This document shows positions 55,031 through 62,811 of a stretch of 64,000 nucleotides of DNA, piece after piece (within the stretch, counting starts at the first letter, position 1; every line of letters begins with the position of its first letter). The translations under genes were made by a program, and so were the position numbers. Source of the stretch: Oscillospiraceae bacterium. GTDB lineage: Bacteria > Bacillota > Clostridia > Christensenellales > QALW01. The stretch lies in NCBI GenBank assembly GCA_022009755.1, contig CP091722.1, forward strand, positions 2,116,001 through 2,180,000, in the 5' to 3' direction. Under the pieces are notes generated by a model that worked only from the letters and a program-made list of their open reading frames with translations, had not been told where the DNA came from and did not search any database.

Positions 55031-55064
55031 GAAAAAATACACCGCACGAGAGGTTCGTGCGGTG
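55031..55064 (-). terminator. Intrinsic terminator of the GGGtGRT operon
   Basis: On the minus strand CACCGCACGA pairs with TCGTGCGGTG (55040-55064) and is followed by TATTTTTTC. Confidence 0.85.
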
Positions 55065-55102
55065 CATTAAAGGCTGAATACAGGGAATCGCGCTTAAAGC
55101 GA

Positions 55103-56101
55103 TTACTTCTGAGCCTCTTCCACGGCAACTGCCACGGCGACGGAAGCGCCCACCATGGGGTTGTTGCCCATGCCGATAAGACCCATCATTTCAACATGAG
55201 CCGGAACGGAGGAGGAGCCTGCAAACTGAGCATCGGAGTGCATTCTGCCCATGGTGTCGGTCATGCCGTAGGAGGCGGGGCCGGCAGCAACATTGTCGGG
55301 ATGCAGGGTGCGTCCCGTGCCGCCGCCGCTTGCAACGGAGAAGTATTTCTTGCCGTTTTCAACGGCCCATTTCTTGTAGGTGCCAGCAACGGGGTGCTGG
55401 AAGCGGGTGGGGTTGGTGGAGTTGCCGGTGATGGAAACATCCACGCCCTCGTGAATCATGATAGCCACGCCCTCGGAAACATCGTCCGCGCCGTAAACCT
55501 TGACCTTGGAGCGTTCGCCGTCGGAGAAGGACTTCTCGCTTACGATGTTGAGCTTGCCGGTGTGATAGTCGTACTTGGTTTCCACAAAGGTGAAGCCGTT
55601 GATGCGGCTGATGATATAGGCCGCGTCCTTGCCGAGACCGTTAAGAATTACGCGCAGCGGGGTCTTGCGGACCTTGTTGGCGGTTTTGGCAATGCCGATA
55701 GCACCTTCAGCGGCGGCAAAGGATTCGTGACCTGCAAGGAAGGCAAAGCAGCCGGTTTCCTCGCGCAGGAGCATGGCGGCCAGATTGCCGTGGCCAAGAC
55801 CCACCTTGCGCTGGTCGGCAACGCTGCCCGGGATGCAGAAGGCCTGAAGACCGATACCGATGGCCTCTGCGGCGTCGGCGGCGTTTTTGCAGCCCTTCTT
55901 AAGAGCGATGGCGGCGCCCAGGGTGTATGCCCAAACGGCGTTTTCAAATGCGATGGGCTGGATGGAGCGGACGATGGTATCCACATCCATGCCCTTCTCC
56001 ACGGTATATGCCTTGACCTGATCCAGATCGGTGAAGCCGTATTCCTTGAGGCAGGCGTTTATTTTGTCTATTCTTCTTTCGTAACCTTCAAAAGTAGCCA
56101 T
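55103..56101 (-). CDS. GGGtGRT family protein
   Basis: A 332-residue protein named for its motif ASGGGTGRTLHPDNVAAGPA, seen here near residue 270. Other conserved blocks are CFAFLAGHESFAAAEGAIGIAKTANKVR, LNGLGKDAAYIISRINGF and HEGVDVSITGNSTNPTRFQHP. The family occurs in strict anaerobes and is always linked to an Fe-S scaffold-like gene, as here with the gene just upstream. Its function is unknown; sulfur or Fe-S metabolism is suggested by the partner. ATG 56101 follows AGGAGG. C-ending codons dominate, suggesting high expression. Confidence 0.92.
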   Translation of the reverse strand: MATFEGYERRIDKINACLKEYGFTDLDQVKAYTVEKGMDVDTIVRSIQPIAFENAVWAYTLGAAIALKKGCKNAADAAEAIGIGLQAFCIPGSVADQRKVGLGHGNLAAMLLREETGCFAFLAGHESFAAAEGAIGIAKTANKVRKTPLRVILNGLGKDAAYIISRINGFTFVETKYDYHTGKLNIVSEKSFSDGERSKVKVYGADDVSEGVAIMIHEGVDVSITGNSTNPTRFQHPVAGTYKKWAVENGKKYFSVASGGGTGRTLHPDNVAAGPASYGMTDTMGRMHSDAQFAGSSSVPAHVEMMGLIGMGNNPMVGASVAVAVAVEEAQK

Positions 56102-56116
56102 TATTCGCACCTCCTA

Positions 56117-56808
56117 TTACTGCTTTCTGGGATCGATCACGGTTACGGCTTCGTTGTAGCGGCCGTAGGTGCCGATGAACTTGTTGTAGGCTCGGTGGGA
56201 TCCATACCCTTGCGGATGGCCTCCATCATTTTGCCCAGGTGTACAAACTTGTAGCCGATGACCTCGTTATTGGCGTCAAGGCCGATGCTGAGCACATAGC
56301 CCTCCGCCATTTCCAGATAGCGAACGCCCTTTGCGCGGGTGGAGTACATGGTGCCCACCTGAGAACGCAGGCCCTTGCCCAGATCCTCAAGCCCTGCGCC
56401 CACGGGCAGACCGTTTTCGGAAAAAGCGGTTTGCGTGCGGCCGTAGACGATTTGCAGGAAAAGCTCTCTCATAGCCACATTGATTGCATCGCAGACAAGG
56501 TCGGTGTTAAGGGCTTCCAGAATGGTTTTGCCGGGCAGCACTTCGGCGGCCATAGCGGCGGAATGGGTCATTCCGGAGCATCCGATGGTTTCCACCAGAG
56601 CCTCCTCGATTATACCCTTTTTAACATTAAGGGTGAGCTTGCAGGTGCCCTGCTGGGGTGCACACCAGCCTACGCCGTGAGTAAGACCGGAAATATCGGT
56701 GATCTCCTTTGCGCCTACCCACAGACCCTCCTCCGGTATCGGGGCGGGTTCGTGCTTTGCGCCTTTTGCAACGCAGAGCATTTCTTCAACCTCATGGGAG
56801 TATTGCAT
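56117..56808 (-). CDS. Iron-sulfur cluster assembly scaffold-like (NifU_N/IscU-like) protein, frame break near the end
   Basis: 230 residues after repair. Conserved Cys positions of the scaffold fold are visible (GVGWCAPQQGTCKLTL; ETIGCSGMTHSAAMAAEVL; LNTDLVCDAINVAM). It is the regular partner of GGGtGRT proteins. The frame breaks near 56185-56203: adding one base changes the odd Thr/Ser end to YNKFIGTYGRYNEAVTVIDP and a stop at 56117, 16 bases before the GGGtGRT start. Start 56808 has AAGGAGG upstream, and a strong promoter lies at 56851-56879. Which Fe-S or sulfur process it serves is unknown. Confidence 0.88.
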
Positions 56809-56850
56809 ATACGGTTGCCTCCTTGTAATATTTCGTTTTGTTTCCGTTTT

Positions 56851-56879
56851 ATTATACACTTTTTTTTCTCTTCCGACAA
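56851..56879 (-). promoter_or_regulatory. Promoter for the scaffold/GGGtGRT operon
   Basis: On the minus strand TTGTCG (56874-56879), 17 bases, TATAAT (56851-56856). Confidence 0.75.
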
Positions 56880-56969
56880 CCGAAAACAAAAAACACGCCC
56901 GCAGCCTTGCGCGGGACGGCATATTAGGCGCGCGCACGGCGGGATTCTTGCTTTTATGCGCTTTTTCCC

Positions 56970-56998
56970 TTGAATTTTCCCGGCGTATAAGCTATAAT
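56970..56998 (+). promoter_or_regulatory. Promoter for the DegV operon
   Basis: TTGAAT (56970-56975), 17 bases, TATAAT (56993-56998), ~45 bases before the start site codon. Confidence 0.75.
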
Positions 56999-57051
56999 AT
57001 ATATTGAATTCATATATAGCTTTATCAAATTTTATTATTTCGGAGGATGCA

Positions 57052-57919
57052 ATGTATCAGCTTTTCTGCGATTCAAACAGTGAAATACCGTACTGGTATG
57101 CAAAGGAGTACGGACTGTCCGTTGTTCGTATGCCGTATGTGATATGCGATGAGGAGTATTATTACGACCTGGGCGAGCATACGGATTTCAAGGATTTTTA
57201 CGCCAAGGAGCGGGCGGGCAACATGCCCACCACCGCGGGGCTTAACTGCCAGAACTATACCGAGATATACGAGCCCACTCTGGCCGCGGGCAAGGATATA
57301 CTTATGATAAGCTTTTCTTCAGCGCTTTCGGGCACGCACCAGATGCTGGAGCAGGCGCGTCAGGAGCTACTTAAGAAGTATCCGGAGCGCAGCTTTGATG
57401 TGGTGAACACCCTGAGCATTTCCATGGGGGCGGGGCTTATTGTGTATTATGCAGCAAAGATGTGGAAGGCGGGCGCCACTCAGCAGGAGATAATCAAATG
57501 GGTGGAGGACAACCGTATGCGGGTGAACCACTGGTTTTCCGTGGACGACCTGTATCACCTGAAGCGGGGCGGAAGAATAAGCGGGGCGGCGGCGCTTATG
57601 GGCACGATGCTGGAGCTTAAGCCCATACTTACCGTGAACCGGGAGGGCAAGCTGATAGTAGCCGAAAAGGCAAAGGGCAGGAAGCGCGCGATAAACGCTG
57701 CTGGATAAAATGGAGGAAAACATAGAAAACCCGGAGGAGCAGCTTATTGTGGTGCTGCATGCCGATGCGCCGGAGGATGCGGCGTATCTTGAAAGCAGGA
57801 TTAAGGAAAAATACAACCCCAAGGAGCTGTGGGTGAATTATGTCGGCCCGGTTATCGGCACGCATTGCGGCCCCGGCACCATAGCGGTGCTGTTTATGGG
57901 TAAGGAAAGGGCACAGTAA
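57052..57919 (+). CDS. DegV-family fatty-acid-binding protein, one frame break
   Basis: DegV (FakB-like) proteins bind a fatty acid for phosphorylation by a FakA kinase. The repaired product is 288 residues: CDSNSEIPYWYAKEYGLSVV at the N-terminus, AGNMPTTAGLN (fatty-acid site Thr), ISFSSALSGTHQM (Ser of the acyl-carboxylate site), MGAGLIVYYAAKM, DLYHLKRGGRIS and, after repair, VNYVGPVIGTHCGPGTIAVLF. The frame breaks at AAA 57693-57695; with two A the joint is RAITLLDKMEEN. CGGAGG precedes ATG 57052. The stop shares a base with the start of the next gene, so they are coupled. No fakA is visible here. Confidence 0.92.
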
Positions 57920-58752
57920 TGCGCAAAAAGGGAAGGCCGTGCATAGGCATAAGCGTAAAGCCGCAGCATATAACGGAGGCATGCAGGGCGCTTGATATGT
58001 TTCCCTGCATAGAGCATGTGCAGATAAAGCTTGCGCCGAAGCGCGATGAAAGAAGGAAGCTGGAGGAGAATGTGCGCCTTCTTAAACGGGAGCACCCCGA
58101 TACGGAGCTGTCCTTCCACGCCTACGGTCAGGCAAACCCGGCGGAGCCGGTGCAGAGCGTGCGCAGGGAGTGGCTGGCGCTTATAGAGGATGCGGTGCTG
58201 CAGGCGCAGGACATGGGCGGAGAATTTGTTGTGCTGCACGGCGGCAGCGTGCAGGGGAAGAACCCGGTCGCGCTGCGGCAAAACGGGCTTAACACGCTTT
58301 GCGATTCGCTTGAAGAGCTTTCGGAATTTGCGCAGCGGCACTCGGCGGAGCTGCATCTTGAAAATATATATCCCGCGCCCTTTCGCAGCGAGCTTGTGCG
58401 CTTTATGGACAGAGCGGAGGATTACCGCTTCATGCTGGACGCCGTGAACGCGCCGGGGCTTAAATACTGCTTTGATTTCGGTCATGCCATGATAGACGAC
58501 CGCGGAATGCCCATACTTTATGAGTGCATGCCGAAGCTGGGCAGCGTACATATACATGAAAACGACAGGCAGAATGACCTGCATATGCCGCCCGTTGGTC
58601 TGTTTGAGTGGGAAGGGCATATAAGGGCGATAACGGATTCCGGCTTTGACGGCCCCTTTATAGCGGAGACTGCGCCGGAGGGGCTTATGCAGTGCGTAAC
58701 ATGGCTGATATCGATGCTTGAACAGGCGGGTGCGCCTCGGGAAGCGCTTTGA
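57919..58752 (+). CDS. TIM-barrel sugar phosphate isomerase/AP endonuclease-like protein
   Basis: A 277-residue member of the xylose isomerase-like TIM-barrel superfamily: HVQIKLAPKRDERRKLE, LSFHAYGQANPAEPV, GGEFVVLHGGSVQGKNP, ELHLENIYPAPF (metal-ligand Glu), LKYCFDFGHAMID (Asp, His) and LGSVHIHENDRQNDLH, FIAETAPEG. Metal ligands for an isomerase or an endonuclease IV-like reaction are present; context with DegV does not decide which. The start overlaps the degV stop by one base. Confidence 0.85.
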   Translation: MRKKGRPCIGISVKPQHITEACRALDMFPCIEHVQIKLAPKRDERRKLEENVRLLKREHPDTELSFHAYGQANPAEPVQSVRREWLALIEDAVLQAQDMGGEFVVLHGGSVQGKNPVALRQNGLNTLCDSLEELSEFAQRHSAELHLENIYPAPFRSELVRFMDRAEDYRFMLDAVNAPGLKYCFDFGHAMIDDRGMPILYECMPKLGSVHIHENDRQNDLHMPPVGLFEWEGHIRAITDSGFDGPFIAETAPEGLMQCVTWLISMLEQAGAPREAL

Positions 58753-58820
58753 ACGGGACGGATTGAGGGCGGAACGGGCAAAAAGACCGGGCATAGGTTA
58801 AAAAGAAAAGAGGAGAACAA

Positions 58821-59021
58821 ATGGGATATTTTATACTGTTTTTATGCGTGGCCTTCTGCATAGGCACGCTGATATACTGCTGCTGTTCCGGTCAGCAGGA
58901 AATAATTGTGGATGAAGACGGTGTATGTATTCTTTATACCGACGGGGACGGCGTTGTAAAACGGCAGGATGCGGACAATGCGGCGAAGATGCCGCAGATG
59001 CAGTGCGAACCGAAGCAATAG
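58821..59021 (+). CDS. Small membrane-anchored protein (66 aa)
   Basis: An N-terminal membrane helix (ILFLCVAFCIGTLIYCCC, residues 5-22) ending in three Cys, then a short soluble tail (QEIIVDEDGVCILYTDGDGVV). It starts well (GAGGAG nine bases upstream). The Cys cluster could be acylated. No family is recognised. It lies between the isomerase gene and the TldE-like gene on the same strand. Confidence 0.7.
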   Translation: MGYFILFLCVAFCIGTLIYCCCSGQQEIIVDEDGVCILYTDGDGVVKRQDADNAAKMPQMQCEPKQ

Positions 59022-59100
59022 CGAGCGGACATTATCATTTCGGCGGTTATTCCGCACTTGCCTGTACGGCTGCGGCAGCCGGGATATCGGAGGTCAACTT

Positions 59101-60447
59101 ATGAAAACAGAGGATTTTATTTTCTTGCTTTTTGAAAAGGCAAAACAGGCGGGCTTGGAGGAATATGAGGTATATTGCTCCATCGGCAAGAGCTTCTTTA
59201 CCGATGTGAACAACGGCGAGCCGGAAAAATACACCGTGAATGATTTTACCGGCATTTCCTTCAGGGCAAAAAAGGACGGACGCATAGGCTACTGCTCCAC
59301 CACGGCAAAGAGCCCGGAAACGGCGGATTTTCTTATAAAGGGAGTGACGGAAAATCTGTCGGTGCTAAACGGGGAGGACGAGCAGTTTATATTCGAGGGC
59401 TCGCCCCGCTATGAGCAGGCGGAGGATTATTCGCCGGAGCTTGCAGACATGAGCGACGAAGCCAAGATAGAGCTTGCGCGGCAGATTGAGGCGGAGGCGA
59501 AGGCGCAGCCGGGAGTGGCAAGGGTTATGCATGCGGCAGCCGCCTATGGCAGCAGCGAAATATTTATAAGCAATTCCAAGGGGCTGAAGCTTCATTCGCG
59601 GGATAATTATATATATGCATATTGCATAGCCATAGCGTCGGACGGCAAGGTGTCAAGCGACGGCATGTCCTATGCCTTTGCAAGGAGCGCAAAGGATATA
59701 GATCCCAAAGCGCTTGCAAGGGAGGCGGCGCGCAAGGCGGCGGACGGGCTGCATCCGGCATCCCTTGCAACGGGCAGCTATAAGGCCATAATAAGCGGAG
59801 AAACGGTTACTGATCTGCTTTCCACCTTTGCGTCGGTGTTCAGCGCGGACGCTGCGCAAAAGGGGATATCGCTTCTGGGCGGCCAAGAGGGCGAAGAAGT
59901 GGCCTCGGAGGCGCTGACGCTTTATGATGATCCGCTCTATGAGGGGGCTATGCTGCATTCGACCTTTGACGATGAGGGTGTGGCCACCTTCAGCAAGGCC
60001 GTTATTGACAGGGGCGTGCTCAAAACGCTGCTGCACAACCTTAAAACGGCGCACAAGGCAGGGGTGCAGAGCACCGGCAACGGCAGCAAGGCGGGATATT
60101 CCTCCGGCATATCGGTGGCTCCGCGCTGCTTCTTTATAAAGCCGTCGGAGATTACGCCCGATGCGCTGCTTGAGCGTATGGGAGAGGGCGTGTATATCAC
60201 GGAGCTTAACGGCCTGCACAGCGGCGCAAACCCGGCAAGCGGCGATTTTTCCTTAAGCGCAAGGGGCTATGCCGTTCGCGGCGGAAAGAAATGCGAGGCG
60301 GTTGCCGATTTTACCGTAACGGGCAATTTCTATGAGCTGCTTAAGAATGTTGAGGCGGTGGCCTCGAAGATCGTATGGGCGCTGCCGCCGGAGATAGGCT
60401 CTCCCGATATTCTTATAAGCTCCATTATGGTATCGGGAAAAAAGTAA
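59101..60447 (+). CDS. PmbA/TldE-family metalloprotease subunit
   Basis: A 448-residue TldD/PmbA superfamily protein. With TldD it forms a heterodimeric Zn protease that matures modified peptides. Regions seen: N-terminal domain (VNDFTGISFRAKKDGRIGYC), SNSKGLKLHSRDNYIYAYC, a middle domain (GSYKAIISGETVTDLLSTFASVFSADAAQKG), STFDDEGVATFSKAVIDRGVLKTLLHN, and the C-terminal ELNGLHSGANPASGDFSLSARGY. It lacks the HExxxH motif, which belongs to TldD, so this is the TldE-type subunit. No tldD is found in the window. GGAGG precedes ATG 59101. Confidence 0.92.
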   Translation: MKTEDFIFLLFEKAKQAGLEEYEVYCSIGKSFFTDVNNGEPEKYTVNDFTGISFRAKKDGRIGYCSTTAKSPETADFLIKGVTENLSVLNGEDEQFIFEGSPRYEQAEDYSPELADMSDEAKIELARQIEAEAKAQPGVARVMHAAAAYGSSEIFISNSKGLKLHSRDNYIYAYCIAIASDGKVSSDGMSYAFARSAKDIDPKALAREAARKAADGLHPASLATGSYKAIISGETVTDLLSTFASVFSADAAQKGISLLGGQEGEEVASEALTLYDDPLYEGAMLHSTFDDEGVATFSKAVIDRGVLKTLLHNLKTAHKAGVQSTGNGSKAGYSSGISVAPRCFFIKPSEITPDALLERMGEGVYITELNGLHSGANPASGDFSLSARGYAVRGGKKCEAVADFTVTGNFYELLKNVEAVASKIVWALPPEIGSPDILISSIMVSGKK

Positions 60448-60557
60448 AAGCGGTGCGGACGCCGGTAAAAGAAATCGTGCCTAGCGATAAGCCTGCTTTC
60501 GGCGGTTGGGGTATGCTGCATCCGTTTGCTTTATAACCGTTTTTGCAAGATTTATAT

Positions 60558-60586
60558 TGTAATCGGGCGCACGGTGTGTTATAATA
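60558..60586 (+). promoter_or_regulatory. Promoter for rpiB
   Basis: TTGTAA (60558-60563), 17 bases, TATAAT (60581-60586). Confidence 0.75.
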
Positions 60587-60658
60587 CCCGGGATAACTGT
60601 AATGAATTGAAGGGCAGCTGCACATAAACGCTGCGCACAAACAGAAAGGAGCATTTTT

Positions 60659-61108
60659 ATGATAGCCATAGGTTGTGATCACGGAGGCTATTCCCTTAAG
60701 CTTCATATTATAGACTATTTGAAGAAAAAGGGATTTGAATATAAGGATTTCGGATGCTATGATACCGCAAGCGTGGATTATCCTGATTATGCCCTGCCCG
60801 TTGCGGAGGCCGTGGCCTCCGGAGAGGCGGAAAAGGGAATAATTATCTGCGGAACCGGCATCGGGGTGAGCATTGTTGCCAACAAGGTGCCCGGAGTGCG
60901 TGCCGCGCTTTGCTCGGACTGCTTCAGCGCACAGGCTACCCGCGAGCATAATGACAGCAATGTTCTTACCTTCGGCGAGCGTGTTATAGGGCCGGGGCTT
61001 GCGGTAAAAATAGTGGATATATGGCTCAATACTCCGTTTTCCGGCGATCCGCGGCATATGCGGCGTATAGAAAAGATAACTCAGGCGGAAAAGAAGTATT
61101 CAAAATAA
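60659..61108 (+). CDS. rpiB: Ribose 5-phosphate isomerase B
   Basis: A 149-residue RpiB/LacAB-family enzyme interconverting ribose 5-phosphate and ribulose 5-phosphate. Features are MIAIGCDHGGYSLKLHI (Asp-His), FGCY, VDYPDYALPVAEAV, GIIICGTGIGVSIVANKVPGVRAALC (active-site Cys and GTGIG loop) and TREHNDSNVLTFGERVIG. RpiB is the usual form in Clostridia. AAAGGAG precedes the start. It lies directly before upp, linking pentose phosphate supply to PRPP-dependent uracil salvage, and shares its promoter with it. Confidence 0.95.
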   Translation: MIAIGCDHGGYSLKLHIIDYLKKKGFEYKDFGCYDTASVDYPDYALPVAEAVASGEAEKGIIICGTGIGVSIVANKVPGVRAALCSDCFSAQATREHNDSNVLTFGERVIGPGLAVKIVDIWLNTPFSGDPRHMRRIEKITQAEKKYSK

Positions 61109-61199
61109 AGCTGCGTTTCAGGCAGAACCGACAAGTGCGGGAACAATTACAAAACACAATTTACATATGAAAGGACGCCCCAAGGGCGAAAGAAAGAAA

Positions 61200-61835
61200 A
61201 TGTCTACTCTTCATGTTATGGATCACCCGCTTATTCAGCACAAGCTTTCCATGATCAGACAGGAAAGCACCAGCGCAAAGGATTTCCGCGAGCTTATCAA
61301 TGAGGTCGCGCTTCTGATGGCCTATGAGGTAACGCGCGATCTGCCCCTTGAAAGCCGCATGATCAAGACCCCGATATGCGAAACCGAGAGCAAATTCCTT
61401 GCCGGCAGAATGATTGCCGTGGTTCCCGTGCTGCGCGCAGGTCTTGGAATGGTGGAGGGAATACTTACCCTGGTGCCTGCTGCAAAGGTGGGACATATAG
61501 GCCTTTACCGCGACCCCAATACGCTTGAACCTGTGGAATACTACTGCAAGCTTCCCGTTGATATCGAGCAGCGCGATGTAATAGTGGTGGATCCGATGCT
61601 GGCTACGGGCGGCAGCGCTGCGGCGGCTATCGGCTTTATTAAAAAGCGCGGCTGCCGCCGGATAAAGCTGATGAACCTTATCGCTGCTCCCGAAGGCGTA
61701 AAAGCGGTGCAGGAAGCGCATCCCGATGTGGATATATTCGTTGCGGCGCTTGATGATCATCTCAACGATCACGGCTATATCGTACCGGGCTTGGGTGATG
61801 CGGGCGACCGTCTTTCGGCACTAAATAATTTGTGA
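61200..61835 (+). CDS. upp: Uracil phosphoribosyltransferase
   Basis: A 211-residue enzyme making UMP from uracil and PRPP. Family signatures are HVMDHPLIQHKLSMIRQEST near the start, VVPVLRAGLGMVEGIL, GLYRDPNTLEPVEYYCKLP, the PRPP loop VIVVDPMLATGGSAAAAI and YIVPGLGDAGDRLSALNN at the C-terminus. ATG 61200 (MSTLHVMDHPL) matches the usual family start, although the ribosome site (GAAAGAAAG) is weak; ATG 61167 would add an unusual basic stretch. Downstream of rpiB. Confidence 0.95.
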   Translation: MSTLHVMDHPLIQHKLSMIRQESTSAKDFRELINEVALLMAYEVTRDLPLESRMIKTPICETESKFLAGRMIAVVPVLRAGLGMVEGILTLVPAAKVGHIGLYRDPNTLEPVEYYCKLPVDIEQRDVIVVDPMLATGGSAAAAIGFIKKRGCRRIKLMNLIAAPEGVKAVQEAHPDVDIFVAALDDHLNDHGYIVPGLGDAGDRLSALNNL

Positions 61836-61956
61836 TTCACGAGTGATTGCGGCTGCAAATAGCACTTATGCATAAATGTGCATGTGAACATTATGCCGCT
61901 TTGATGCGGATTGCCGCCGTGTTTGCTTTATTGATTCAAAAAAGGAGATGCACAAT

Positions 61957-62685
61957 ATGATGAATTTGGGCATACAGCTTTATGCAGTGAGAGAAGCATA
62001 TATGAAGGACATGGCGGGCACCTTTGCAAAGCTTGCCGAAATGGGCTATCAGGAGGTGGAGGGCTTCTGGGTGTATCCCTGCCGCGCCGCCGAATATGAA
62101 AAGGCGCTTAAGGACAGCGGCCTTAAGATATGCGGCTGGCACACCGGGATAGAGCACCTGGAGGGCGACCGTCTGTTTCCCACCCTTGAGTATCATGACC
62201 GTATAGGCAACCATATTCTCGGGCTGAACGCGGGCCCGGACATGCTGGATACGCCGGAAAAAATAAAGCAGCTTCGCGACCGCATGACAGCGGCGCAGGA
62301 AGCCCTTGCAAAATACGGCTTTGTGCTGGAGTATCATAATCACTGGTGGGAGTTTGAAAGCGGAGCCTATACGCCGCTCATGGAAGGCAGCCCCGTTTAT
62401 GCGCAGTTTGATATAGGAAACGCTCTTAAAGCGGGCGTTACGGCGCAGGATTATTTTGCAAAGTTTGATTCCCGGCGCGTGGCTGTGCATGCAAAGCCGT
62501 ATAGCCTTACTTCGGGCTTTGAGTGTACCATAGGCAATGACGATGTGCCGTGGCAGTGGTTCATAAAGCATTGCAGGGATATTCAGATTGAGCATCTCAC
62601 CGTGGAATATGAGCAGCCCGAAAACCAGATGGAGCTGGCCAAAAAGAACATAGATGCCCTTAAGGCCATAATGGCGCAGGTATAA
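61957..62685 (+). CDS. Sugar phosphate isomerase/epimerase (TIM barrel)
   Basis: A 242-residue protein of the AP-endonuclease-2/xylose isomerase-like family, close to inosose-dehydratase/IolE-type proteins. Features: MMNLGIQLYAVREAYMKD, GYQEVEGFWVYP, GWHTGIEHLE, VLEYHNHWWEFE (metal-ligand Glu and His), YAQFDIGNALKAG and VAVHAKPYS. ATG 61957 is chosen because AGGAG lies nine bases upstream; the ATG at 61948 overlaps that site. It is monocistronic with its own hairpin terminator. Substrate is unknown. Confidence 0.9.
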   Translation: MMNLGIQLYAVREAYMKDMAGTFAKLAEMGYQEVEGFWVYPCRAAEYEKALKDSGLKICGWHTGIEHLEGDRLFPTLEYHDRIGNHILGLNAGPDMLDTPEKIKQLRDRMTAAQEALAKYGFVLEYHNHWWEFESGAYTPLMEGSPVYAQFDIGNALKAGVTAQDYFAKFDSRRVAVHAKPYSLTSGFECTIGNDDVPWQWFIKHCRDIQIEHLTVEYEQPENQMELAKKNIDALKAIMAQV

Positions 62686-62696
62686 TTGCGTTTCGC

Positions 62697-62732
62697 GGCC
62701 GGAATACCGGATAAAGCCGGTATCCGGCCTTT
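62697..62732 (+). terminator. Terminator hairpin after the isomerase gene
   Basis: GGCCGGAATACCGG (62697-62710) pairs with CCGGTATCCGGCC (62717-62729) with one bulged base, followed by TTT. Confidence 0.65.
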
Positions 62733-62811
62733 GCTGCTTATAGCATAAAAAATATAAAGAGTATTCATCCCGGTGCGGCGTTTCGGCTGCGCAGGGGAAC
62801 GGAGGAAGATA

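Noticed and set aside
55013..56254. Plus-strand open frame of 413 codons opposite the GGGtGRT gene
   Set aside because: Antisense shadow with Gly/Val-rich nonsense composition; it also spans the operon terminator.
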